The position numbers were made by a program, and so were the translations under genes. The notes below the pieces were generated by a model. That model searched no databases, was not told where the DNA came from, and worked only from the letters and a program-made list of their open reading frames with translations. This document shows positions 31,168-38,734 of a stretch of DNA of 64,000 nt, in pieces. How positions within the stretch are numbered: position 1 is the stretch's first letter; each line of letters starts with the position of its first letter. Source of the stretch: Bacillus_AB infantis_B (lineage in GTDB: Bacteria > Bacillota > Bacilli > Bacillales > Cytobacillaceae); NCBI RefSeq assembly GCF_008180445.1, contig NZ_VTER01000003.1, forward strand, positions 248,001 through 312,000, written 5' to 3'.

Positions 31168-31836
31168 TTATCGTTTGTCTAGTTTAGATGTTATGATGTC
31201 TCCAATGACTTGGATGATAAACACAATCAGCAGGATGACGATGGTCGCCATCAAGGTTACATCAAAGCGGTTACGCTGGAAGCCTTCCAGATAAGCAAGG
31301 TTTCCAAGCCCACCAGCACCGATGACTCCGGCCATTGCAGTAAAGCCCACAAGTGAGATGGCTGTAACGGTAATGCCCGATACAAGAGCCGGCATGGATT
31401 CAGGGAGGAGCACCTTAAAGATGATTGTGCTCGTTCTTGCACCCATTGACTTGGCTGCTTCAATGACGCCTTTATCAATTTCCCGCAAAGCAATTTCAAC
31501 CATACGGGCGTAAAATGGTGCCGCACCGATGATCAGTGCAGGCAATGCCGCATTTTCTCCAATCATGCTGCCCACAAGAAATTTTGTGAACGGGATCAGC
31601 AGGACGATCAGGATGATGAACGGGATGGATCTGAATACATTAACAAAAGCCGCTATAATTTTATTGATGAGTGCATTTTGCCAGATGTTCCCCCTAGAAG
31701 TAAGGAAAAGCAGCAGGCCGAGCACGATTCCCAGAATAAATGTGACTACAACGGAGATAGCTGTCATATAAAGCGTTTCATTTGTCGCTTCCCACATCTT
31801 ATCCCAGTTTACATTTGGAAAAAATTCATTAAGCAT
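31168..31836 (-). CDS. metP: MetP, methionine ABC transporter permease
   Basis: A 222-residue MetI-type permease with five to six hydrophobic segments (first at about 22-44). The EAA loop E-A-A-K-S-M-G-A-R-T at about 130-139 contacts the ATPase. The end G-A-G-G-L-G-N-L-A-Y and the last membrane helix are typical. It overlaps metN by eight bases and is followed by metQ after 15 bases. Confidence 0.95.
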   Translation of the reverse strand: MLNEFFPNVNWDKMWEATNETLYMTAISVVVTFILGIVLGLLLFLTSRGNIWQNALINKIIAAFVNVFRSIPFIILIVLLIPFTKFLVGSMIGENAALPALIIGAAPFYARMVEIALREIDKGVIEAAKSMGARTSTIIFKVLLPESMPALVSGITVTAISLVGFTAMAGVIGAGGLGNLAYLEGFQRNRFDVTLMATIVILLIVFIIQVIGDIITSKLDKR

Positions 31837-32854
31837 TCGAAATCACCTCCACGCCAACTTGCTGTGCATGAATATATTCGATCGCTTTAGCAATTTCGCC
31901 AGCCTGCCCATCAAGATGGATAAACAGTGTTCCATATGAGCCGTTTTGAGTCTGCGATATTTTTCCTTGAAGGATATTCACTGTCAACTCAAAGGAACGG
32001 ATCAGATTCGTGATGAGCGGCTGCTCAGCCGATTCCCCGACAAAGGACAGTTGCACAACCTTGCCGTGCGGATACAATCCGAGCAGGGCTTCTGCAGTCT
32101 CTTTTGTTTCTTCCGGTTCTGTGACCTGCTGGACGAATCTCTTTGTGATCTGCTCGCGCGGGTTTTTAAACACTTCAAGGACAGGGCCGATTTCCACGGC
32201 CTTACCGCCTTCCATGACAGCTACCCGATGACAGATCTTCCTGATCACATGCATTTCATGGGTAATAAGTACAATGGTCAGTCCCAGGCGGCTGTTGATG
32301 TCCACCAGCAGATCCAGAATGGAATCCGTCGTCTGCGGGTCAAGCGCCGAGGTTGCCTCATCGCACAGAAGCACCTTCGGGTTATTAGCAAGCGCCCTGG
32401 CAATCCCGACGCGCTGCTTCTGCCCGCCGCTCAGCTGGGAAGGGTAAGCATCCTCACGGCCGTCAAGGCCGACAAGGTTGATGAGCTCATTTACTCTTTT
32501 TTCTCTTTCCTGGCGCGCAACCCCCGCAATTTCCAGCGGGAATGCAATATTGTCTCTTACGGTCCTTGACCAGAGAAGGTTAAAGTGCTGGAAAATCATG
32601 CTGATTTCCTGGCGTGCTTTTCGGAGCTCCGCACCCCTGATTTTTGAAATCTCCCTGCCGGCTACCGTGACCGTACCTTCTGAAGGAAGCTCCAGTCCGT
32701 TCAGCATCCGGATCAGGGTGCTTTTTCCTGCACCGCTGTAGCCGATCACTCCGAAGATTTCTCCTTCCTTGATTTCAAGGTTGACATCATCAACTGCTTT
32801 GACCGGTCCTTTTTTTGACGAATATATCTTTTTAACATCTTTTATTGAAATCAA
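31829..32854 (-). CDS. metN: MetN, methionine ABC transporter ATPase
   Basis: A 341-residue ATPase. Walker A is G-Y-S-G-A-G-K-S-T (about 38-46), the Q-loop is S-M-I-F-Q-H, the signature is L-S-G-G-Q-K-Q-R, Walker B is V-L-L-C-D-E-A-T-S-A-L-D, and the switch is L-I-T-H-E-M-H. The C-terminal 90 residues form the NIL regulatory domain that binds methionine in related transporters and inhibits uptake. First gene after the S-box. Confidence 0.96.
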   Translation of the reverse strand: MISIKDVKKIYSSKKGPVKAVDDVNLEIKEGEIFGVIGYSGAGKSTLIRMLNGLELPSEGTVTVAGREISKIRGAELRKARQEISMIFQHFNLLWSRTVRDNIAFPLEIAGVARQEREKRVNELINLVGLDGREDAYPSQLSGGQKQRVGIARALANNPKVLLCDEATSALDPQTTDSILDLLVDINSRLGLTIVLITHEMHVIRKICHRVAVMEGGKAVEIGPVLEVFKNPREQITKRFVQQVTEPEETKETAEALLGLYPHGKVVQLSFVGESAEQPLITNLIRSFELTVNILQGKISQTQNGSYGTLFIHLDGQAGEIAKAIEYIHAQQVGVEVISNA

Positions 32855-33002
32855 TTGCCGTATTCACCTCTTTTATATCCAATTAGACAAATGGCTTTAC
32901 AGAGATATATCATCCTGCCAATCCCCATAAGAGTAGTTTCCTGAAACCAGCTCAAGATTATTCCATGGCATCAAGACAGGAGACAATTCTGTAAAAATAA
33001 AA

Positions 33003-33032
33003 ATGCCTTTCTGCATGTGAGCAGAAAGGCAT
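33003..33032 (-). terminator. Riboswitch-controlled terminator of metNPQ
   Basis: A 12-base-pair perfect stem (33,003-33,014 and 33,021-33,032) followed leftward by TTTTTATTTTT. It lies after the S-box aptamer; with SAM bound, this stem should form and stop transcription. Confidence 0.92.
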
Positions 33033-33047
33033 GATGGAAAAACCTTT

Positions 33048-33156
33048 CTCTCATCTGCCAAAGCTTTAAAGCTTTGTGTGAATTGGCACCATTTCAATAA
33101 ACATTGACGGTTGCCGGGCTTCATCGGGCACATCCCTCCACCTCTCTTGATAAGAG
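33048..33156 (-). ncRNA. SAM riboswitch (S-box) of metNPQ
   Basis: A leftward leader with the S-box consensus. P1 is CTCTTATC pairing with GATGAGAG. Conserved blocks read AAGAGAGGTGGAGGGA, then GATGAAGCCCGGCAACC, followed by the P3 and P4 arms and the AAAGCTTT region. The downstream terminator at 33,003 makes it an OFF switch with SAM. An open frame across it (32,897-33,163) is a coincidence. Confidence 0.95.
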
Positions 33157-33283
33157 CTATCATATATGAAGTTCATTTTCATTCATTAGCCATTTTTAAA
33201 TTACGAGTGCTATCGTATCACGGATGAAAAAGGGTGTCAACAGCAAAGTTTGATACTAAAAATTACCGGCTGATTCCTGAAGT

Positions 33284-34600
33284 TCATGCTTTCCCTGCCA
33301 GTGAATAGCTTCCCGTTGCAGCTTCGATTGCCTGCTCCAGGTCCTCGATCAGATCTTCGGCATTTTCTATGCCGACAGAAATGCGGATCAAATCCTCCGG
33401 CACCCCCGCTGACTTCAGGCCTTCTGAATCAAGCTGCTGGTGAGTGGTGCTGGCAGGATGGATGATCAGGCTTTTGGCATCGCCGACATTGGCTACATGC
33501 GCCCACAGTTCCAGGCTGTCGATCAGTTTGGCACCGGCCTCCCTGCCTCCCTCAATCCCGAAGACAGCCACAGCTCCGGCGCCTTTAGGCAAATACTTAT
33601 CAGCAAGTGCCTTATCAGGATGGTCTTCATCTCCCGGATAAAGAACCCAAGTCACAGCAGGGTGATTTTTTAGATACTCTGTCACTCTTTTTACATTGCT
33701 GATATGCTCCTTCATTCTCACATGGAGTGTTTCAAGGCCAAGGGTGAACTGGAATGCGTTCTGCGGGCTGAGTGCCGGCCCCAGGTCCCTCAGCAGCTGC
33801 ACTCTAGCTTTGACGATAAAAGCTGCCGCGCCGATTGCTTCACTGTATACCAGGTTATTGTAGCTTGGGTCCGGCTTGGTGAAGCCCGGGAATTTCACTG
33901 AATTCCAGTCAAAACGGCCTGCGTCTACAATGACTCCTCCCATTGTCGTGCCATTTCCCAGCAGCCATTTTGTTGCCGAATGGATCACAATGTCTGCACC
34001 AAAATCAATCGGCCTGCAAAGGTATGGAGTGGCAAAGGTATTGTCAACAATCAGCGGGATGCCGGAATCATGGGCAATTTCCGCCACTTTTTCAATATCA
34101 AGGACCTTCAAGCTCGGATTGCCGATTGTTTCCGCAAACACAGCCTTTGTTTTTTCGGTGATCGCCTCCCTGAAATTCTCAGGATCCTCGGGATTGACCA
34201 ATTTTACACTGATCCCGTATTTAGGCAGTGTAACGGCAAATAAATTATATGTCCCGCCATAAAGGTTTGAAGCGGCTACGATTTCATCTCCGGCCTGGGC
34301 TATGTTCAGAATGGCAAGAGTGATGGCAGCCTGGCCGCTTGCTACAGCAAGCGCCCCTACGCCGCCTTCAAGCAGTGAGACCCTTTCCTCAAATACAGTA
34401 ACTGTCGGATTATGGATTCTTGTATAGATATAGCCCGGCTCCTTTAAGCCGAACAGATTGGCGGCGTGCTCTGTATTCTGGAACTGATAAGCATTATTCT
34501 GATAGATCGGCACCGCCCTTGCCCCTGTTGCAGGGTCAGGCTGCAGCCCTCCATGTACACCAAGTGTTTCAAATCGATAGTTCTTTTGCTTCTCTGCCAT
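33284..34600 (-). CDS. metY: O-acetylhomoserine sulfhydrylase (homocysteine synthase)
   Basis: A 438-residue PLP enzyme of the Cys/Met metabolism family, making homocysteine from O-acetylhomoserine and sulfide. It begins with the family's F-E-T-L-G-V-H-G-G and carries Y-T-R-I-H-N-P-T, the PLP lysine in S-A-T-K-W-L-L-G (about residue 214) and the end R-I-S-V-G-I-E-N-A-E-D-L-I-E-D-L. The length (about 430) fits MetY rather than the shorter MetB/MetI. It has its own SAM riboswitch. Confidence 0.93.
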   Translation of the reverse strand: MAEKQKNYRFETLGVHGGLQPDPATGARAVPIYQNNAYQFQNTEHAANLFGLKEPGYIYTRIHNPTVTVFEERVSLLEGGVGALAVASGQAAITLAILNIAQAGDEIVAASNLYGGTYNLFAVTLPKYGISVKLVNPEDPENFREAITEKTKAVFAETIGNPSLKVLDIEKVAEIAHDSGIPLIVDNTFATPYLCRPIDFGADIVIHSATKWLLGNGTTMGGVIVDAGRFDWNSVKFPGFTKPDPSYNNLVYSEAIGAAAFIVKARVQLLRDLGPALSPQNAFQFTLGLETLHVRMKEHISNVKRVTEYLKNHPAVTWVLYPGDEDHPDKALADKYLPKGAGAVAVFGIEGGREAGAKLIDSLELWAHVANVGDAKSLIIHPASTTHQQLDSEGLKSAGVPEDLIRISVGIENAEDLIEDLEQAIEAATGSYSLAGKA

Positions 34601-34664
34601 AGTTATCTCTCCTTCGGGTTTTTTCGGATATGTTCATTATGCCGGATCACTGCTGGCAACAATA

Positions 34665-34691
34665 AAAGCCCCTCTGCAGAAGAGGGGCTTT
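34665..34691 (-). terminator. Riboswitch-controlled terminator of metY
   Basis: An AAAGCCCCTCT / AGAGGGGCTTT stem, followed leftward by TTATTG. The T-tract is short but the stem is GC-rich. It lies after the S-box aptamer. Confidence 0.85.
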
Positions 34692-34700
34692 TTCGCTCAA

Positions 34701-34794
34701 CTTATCTGCCAGAGTCATGCTCTGCTGGAATTAGCACCGGTTCATGCCGGTTGCCGGGTTTCATCGGGCCAGTCCCTCCACCTCTCTTGATAAG
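34701..34794 (-). ncRNA. SAM riboswitch (S-box) of metY
   Basis: A second S-box with P1 CTTATC pairing with GATAAG, and the conserved AAGAGAGGTGGAGGGA and GATGAAACCCGGCAACC blocks. It is more compact than the metN copy (P4 and the linker are shorter). OFF switch. Confidence 0.95.
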
Positions 34795-34949
34795 AAATAT
34801 GAAATTTTATCGTGCTTGTAGTTAAAATGATAGTATCATAACCAGCAAAAAAGAGTCAACTGATTTTTTAGAAAGTTCAGATATAATATTGTGGCGGATG
34901 TTCGACAAACAGAAAGCCTTATGACAATTTCCCGAGAAATATCTGCTGA

Positions 34950-36218
34950 TTAAACAATCTTTGCTGCATTTGTTCTTCCTGCAGGCTCTGAAAGCCTTCT
35001 GAATACGACAAAAAAGTATGTAGACCCTATTAAATACAATACCGCAGTAATCGTGAAGATAATAGAATATCCCCAATAATCTCCGTATTTGATGACAAGG
35101 CCTGTAGAGACAGGTCCCATCACTGCCCAGCCCAGATTGAATACCATCTGATTCACCGAGCTGGCCAGCCCTCTTTTTGAATCATCCACCTTAGACATCA
35201 TCAAGGACATCTGGATCGGATTTCCCGCATTCATTAAAGCCTGCCTGAAAAGAAAGCCAATGGCGGCCAGCCATAAATTCTCTGTGTAAGCGGTCAGGAG
35301 AAGGAATGGCAGGGAAGAAAGCTGCAGGAAAACGACCGCCTTCACCTCCCCAATCCTCCTTACCACCTGCGGGCCAATGATCATGGCCGCTGCCGTGGCT
35401 GCCTGCCCGAGTGAAATGATAAGTCCGATTGCGGAATTTGACGCATGGAAACGGTCTGCAAAATATAGATTCAGATAAGGTATGACAAGCCCTGCCCCAA
35501 ATCCGATAAACAGCTGTGCGACAGCGAACAGGATGATGATCTTGAAACCATCATCCTTCAGAGAAAACCGTGTGCTTCCTTTAGCTCCGCCGATTTGCGG
35601 GATTTTATCGCTCCGGTTTTCCTGAAAGCGGAGTATCGGAAATATTCCCGCCAAATAGATGGCTCCTCCCAGCAGCAAAGTAAACCGTATGCTCGCCAGC
35701 TCCGAGAAATAAAAAGCAAACAAGTCAGTCAGCAGTCCGCCGCTTAAGTTGCCTATGACATTGGCTCCTGTCATAACAGCGAAATGGATGCTGAACAAGT
35801 GAACTCTCTGCTCAGGCTTAGAATTCTCTGTCAGCCAGGGAATGGAGGATACCTGGATGAAGGCCGTCCCCAGCCCTGTGCCAAAGGCAAACAGGATAAG
35901 CAGGCTCTGCATGTCAACCATGCTCCTGGCAAGCAGAATCACACCGGTTGCAGCAGCCCCGAACTGCATAGCCTTTTTCCGGCCGACCCTGTCGCTCATG
36001 ATGCCTGCGGGGATCAGCACAAGGGCTGTCGCCAATGCAGTCATCGCTATGATCTGGCCATTCACCTGCTCTGAATAGCCAAGCTCCCGTATATAAAAAT
36101 TATAAATGACCATAAAAATGCCCATTCCGATCTGCGTGAAAATATTGGCTGCAAAAGCCCGGCGTATATTACTGTTATATCCGCGGATCTGTTCAGCCCA
36201 TTCCTGATAAAAAGCCAT
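34950..36218 (-). CDS. MFS transporter
   Basis: A 422-residue major facilitator with about twelve hydrophobic segments. The loop-2 motif D-R-V-G-R-K-K-A sits at about residues 76-83, and the half-repeat loop is R-R-I-G-E-V-K-A. The start is the ATG at 36,218 behind GAGGAG. The substrate is unknown; drug or metabolite efflux is the usual default. It has no obvious partner gene and stands alone between metY and yusE, a position where B. subtilis has other genes. Confidence 0.85.
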   Translation of the reverse strand: MAFYQEWAEQIRGYNSNIRRAFAANIFTQIGMGIFMVIYNFYIRELGYSEQVNGQIIAMTALATALVLIPAGIMSDRVGRKKAMQFGAAATGVILLARSMVDMQSLLILFAFGTGLGTAFIQVSSIPWLTENSKPEQRVHLFSIHFAVMTGANVIGNLSGGLLTDLFAFYFSELASIRFTLLLGGAIYLAGIFPILRFQENRSDKIPQIGGAKGSTRFSLKDDGFKIIILFAVAQLFIGFGAGLVIPYLNLYFADRFHASNSAIGLIISLGQAATAAAMIIGPQVVRRIGEVKAVVFLQLSSLPFLLLTAYTENLWLAAIGFLFRQALMNAGNPIQMSLMMSKVDDSKRGLASSVNQMVFNLGWAVMGPVSTGLVIKYGDYWGYSIIFTITAVLYLIGSTYFFVVFRRLSEPAGRTNAAKIV

Positions 36219-36393
36219 TTTATATGCTCCTCGCATTTATTTCGTTTCCCTAAATAATCATAATATCGTTTAGAGAAAAAATCCATCCTTTTCCTTTGAA
36301 TCTTCTGTTTTTTCTGCGAAATATTCCGTGATTATTTTATCCATTGCATAATAATCCCTGGACATTGGCCGCGGACAGATGCGCAAACAGTAA

Positions 36394-36437
36394 AAAGCCT
36401 GTACCAGCAGGGTGTCCTACCCTCCAGTACAGGCTTT
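36394..36437 (-). terminator. Terminator after yusE
   Basis: An 11-base-pair outer stem (36,394-36,404 with 36,427-36,437) and an inner pairing, followed leftward by a T-run. It overlaps the upstream area of the MFS gene. Confidence 0.85.
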
Positions 36438-36442
36438 ATATT

Positions 36443-36763
36443 TCACAGCAGATATTCTTTTGTTTTTTCCAGCAGGTATGGAACAGAGTGGAATGCGTAT
36501 ATTTTTTCTGCCAGCTGTCCCTCCCGGAAAAATAGCAGGCAGGGAACACTTTCTACTGACCACTTGCCGGCCAGGTCAGGAAAATAGTTCAAGTTTGCCT
36601 TTCTGCATTCAATCCCCGGCAGTACCTCAAGGGTCACTTCCAGCATCCGTCCAGCCATCTGGCATGTTCCGCACATCGGCGTGTAAAGATAGAGCATCCA
36701 TGTCTCCCTGTCTTTTTCAAACCGTTCCAAATCCCCAAATATCAGTTCTTGCAACCCTATCAT
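36443..36763 (-). CDS. yusE: YusE, thioredoxin-like protein
   Basis: A 106-residue thioredoxin-fold protein. The active site C-G-T-C is at 31-34, preceded by L-Y-L-Y-T-P-M, and the cis-proline region is S-V-P-C-L-L-F-F (about 71-78). A C-terminal K-E-Y-L-L helix closes the fold. Its B. subtilis counterpart has no firmly established substrate. It overlaps yusF by four bases. Confidence 0.88.
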   Translation of the reverse strand: MIGLQELIFGDLERFEKDRETWMLYLYTPMCGTCQMAGRMLEVTLEVLPGIECRKANLNYFPDLAGKWSVESVPCLLFFREGQLAEKIYAFHSVPYLLEKTKEYLL

Positions 36764-37116
36764 CCTCTATCTAAAAACTCAGTATATACGTCTATGTTGG
36801 CGCCAAGCAGAACCGTTGCCAGATGCTTCTCCGGTGCAGTTGCCACTTCCCGGTACATTTTATCAATATAAAGATGTGCTGCTTCCGGGAATTCCCGTTT
36901 GAACTGCTTTCTCAGCTTTTCGCCGGATTCATCTGCATCCACCAGAATATAGACATCGCGATCAAATAATTCGTCGATCAATTCATCCAGGCGGGTTATG
37001 CTGATTGTCCCGTTCGTACAAATGATTTCAACAGGCTCTTTAATAATGTTCTTCACCTTGCGCTTATCAGAAGTGCCTTCGACAATAATTACCTTTTCTA
37101 TGTTTTCTGCATGCAT
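36760..37116 (-). CDS. yusF: YusF, Toprim-domain protein
   Basis: A 118-residue small Toprim protein. Motifs are V-I-I-V-E-G-T-S-D-K near the N-terminus (catalytic Glu) and Y-I-L-V-D-A-D-E-S-G-E-K (the DxD-type metal site) in the middle. Related small Toprim proteins occur in RNA maturation and repair (for example RnmV) and as orphan proteins. The substrate here is unknown. I use the ATG at 37,116 with AGGTG upstream. Confidence 0.85.
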   Translation of the reverse strand: MHAENIEKVIIVEGTSDKRKVKNIIKEPVEIICTNGTISITRLDELIDELFDRDVYILVDADESGEKLRKQFKREFPEAAHLYIDKMYREVATAPEKHLATVLLGANIDVYTEFLDRG

Positions 37117-37317
37117 ATTCATCACCTGACGGGAGTTGATATTTTTACTTTACCTTATTCTATGTTCGGCAAAATGGTGTTGAACTCCTGCCTTGCTTTC
37201 GGAAAACGGGCAGGCCCTCACTAGCTGAAAAAACGCCATCCCCGCATTCCGCCTAAGCAGAATCCGCCCATAAAAGAACCTGCAGATCCTTATTCACCCT
37301 ATTTTCCGCAAAAAAAA

Positions 37318-37335
37318 CAGCGGCAATGCCCGCTG
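37318..37335 (-). terminator. Terminator after yusG
   Basis: A CAGCGG/CCGCTG stem with a six-base loop, followed leftward by eight T. Confidence 0.85.
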
Positions 37336-37341
37336 CTTTCT

Positions 37342-37581
37342 TTAGCACCAGCCGCCTTCATCGCAGTCCGTATAACGGGCTTCCGGCTGCTCTGTTGAAG
37401 TAATATGCTGGTAGATTTTCTGTTCATTCTGCTCAAAGTGATGATCAAGGGTAAAGGAGGCACCTTCAGGCATCGGCGCTTCCCCGATCATCTCATTCCC
37501 AAGATAAAGCTCCAGCTTACCGTCCTTCAGCCTTCCTGTGACCCGATCGGTAATATCGATCTTTTGCTGTTTCAGTGTCAT
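37342..37581 (-). CDS. yusG: YusG, DUF2553 family
   Basis: A 79-residue protein matching the YusG/DUF2553 pattern: I-D-I-T-D-R-V-T-G-R-L, then L-E-L-Y-L-G-N-E-M-I-G and the C-terminal D-C-D-E-G-G-W-C with two cysteines. The function is unknown. It lies in its usual place between yusF and gcvH. Confidence 0.85.
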   Translation of the reverse strand: MTLKQQKIDITDRVTGRLKDGKLELYLGNEMIGEAPMPEGASFTLDHHFEQNEQKIYQHITSTEQPEARYTDCDEGGWC

Positions 37582-37698
37582 TAGAATCCCACCCTTTTTA
37601 CTTTCTTAACAATAGAATGCCCTTCTAATGGAAAGAAACTATGGGAAATTAATTACATTGGGTGAAGGTCGGGAGATACCGGAAAAAGAAAGCATAAA

Positions 37699-37718
37699 AA
37701 GCGCCTGAGCAGGCGCTT
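37699..37718 (-). terminator. Terminator after gcvH
   Basis: AAGCGCCT/AGGCGCTT stem with a GAGC loop, followed leftward by TTTTATG. Confidence 0.85.
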
Positions 37719-37723
37719 ATCTT

Positions 37724-38110
37724 TTAATCTTCGTTGGTCATCTCTTCATATTGTTCAGCAGTCATCAGCTTGTCCACTTCGCTGCTGTCTGCAGGCTCAA
37801 CAACGACCATCCAGGCCTTTTCATAAGGAGATTCATTTACAAATTCAGGGCTGTCATTCAGCTCTTCGTTGATTTCAACTACCTTGCCGCTGATTGGAGC
37901 ATATAATTCAGATACAGTCTTTACAGACTCAACGCTTCCAAAAGGCTCATTTACCGTGATGCTGTCCCCGACTTCAGGAAGCTCAACGAAAACGATGTCC
38001 CCGAGTTCTGATTGAGCAAAATCGGTAATGCCGACCCGTACTTTTTCTCCTTCAACTTTTACCCATTCATGTTCTTCTGAGTAACGCAATTCCTTAGGTA
38101 TGCTGCTCAC
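37724..38110 (-). CDS. gcvH: GcvH, lipoyl carrier protein of the glycine cleavage system
   Basis: A 128-residue lipoyl-domain protein. The lipoylated lysine is Lys 64 in S-V-E-S-V-K-T-V-S-E, with the family's S-E-E-H-E-W-V opening at 11-17 and the closing acidic helix. In Bacillus GcvH is also the obligatory intermediate through which lipoyl groups reach the pyruvate and branched-chain dehydrogenases. No gcvT or gcvP is adjacent, as in B. subtilis. Confidence 0.97.
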   Translation of the reverse strand: MSSIPKELRYSEEHEWVKVEGEKVRVGITDFAQSELGDIVFVELPEVGDSITVNEPFGSVESVKTVSELYAPISGKVVEINEELNDSPEFVNESPYEKAWMVVVEPADSSEVDKLMTAEQYEEMTNED

Positions 38111-38182
38111 AATAATCCCTCCAAGATTCTAGTTCTTTACCGGGCTTAAGCCTTCGCTATAAAGGAAATAGCAGATGATGCC

Positions 38183-38539
38183 TTAAAGCCATGTTTTAGC
38201 AAAATCCTCTTCTTTGAAACCGACTGTCGCTTTTTGGCCGTCGAATGCCAAAGGCCGCTTTATCAGCATTCCGTCAGATGCAAGCAAGTCCAGCAGCTCT
38301 GTGTCGGACATGGTGTTCACCTTGTCCTTCAAGCCAAGCTCCCTGTACTTCTGGCCGCTCGTATTAAAGAATTTTTTAATATCGAGGCCGCTTTTTCTAT
38401 AAGCATCTTCAAGCTCAGTGCGTGAAGGAGGATTTTCGACAATATGTACTTCATGGTAAGGAACGCCGTTTTCTTCAAGCCATTTTTTGGCCTTGCGGCA
38501 TGTCCCGCATTTCGGATACCAGTAAAAATTCAGCAGCAA
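38183..38539 (-). CDS. yusI: YusI, ArsC/Spx-family protein
   Basis: A 118-residue thioredoxin-fold protein of the ArsC/Spx family. The C-G-T-C motif lies at about residues 11-14, after F-Y-W-Y-P-K. Typical features follow: E-N-P-P-S-R-T-E-L, then F-F-N-T-S-G-Q-K-Y-R and the R-P-L-A-F-D end. I choose the TTG at 38,539 with GGTGG six bases upstream, because homologues begin there; the frame continues upstream without support. The function is not established. Confidence 0.85.
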   Translation of the reverse strand: MLLNFYWYPKCGTCRKAKKWLEENGVPYHEVHIVENPPSRTELEDAYRKSGLDIKKFFNTSGQKYRELGLKDKVNTMSDTELLDLLASDGMLIKRPLAFDGQKATVGFKEEDFAKTWL

Positions 38540-38671
38540 ATTCTGCACCACCCAATCGTTTCTATCCAAACTCACAGGCTGATCACCCATTTAATTGCAT
38601 ACTATCATATTTTCGGCAAAATTCATAACCTTGAGTTTTAAAAATTTCGTCAGATTGACGTGTCCAAAAAC

Positions 38672-38705
38672 AGCAATTGCCCCTCCGGATAGAGGAGCAA
38701 TGCTT
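38672..38705 (-). terminator. Terminator after fadE
   Basis: An imperfect AGCAATTGCCCCTC / GAGGAGCAATGCT stem, followed leftward by GTTTTTGG. Confidence 0.7.
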
Positions 38706-38734
38706 CTTTTAGCCAGTTTCGGATTTATATCCGA

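Noticed and set aside
32897..33163. Minus-strand frame of 88 codons
   Set aside because: It lies across the S-box aptamer and its terminator, which fully explain the sequence.
34822..35076. Minus-strand frame of 84 codons
   Set aside because: It overlaps the end of the MFS transporter in another frame and has no support of its own.
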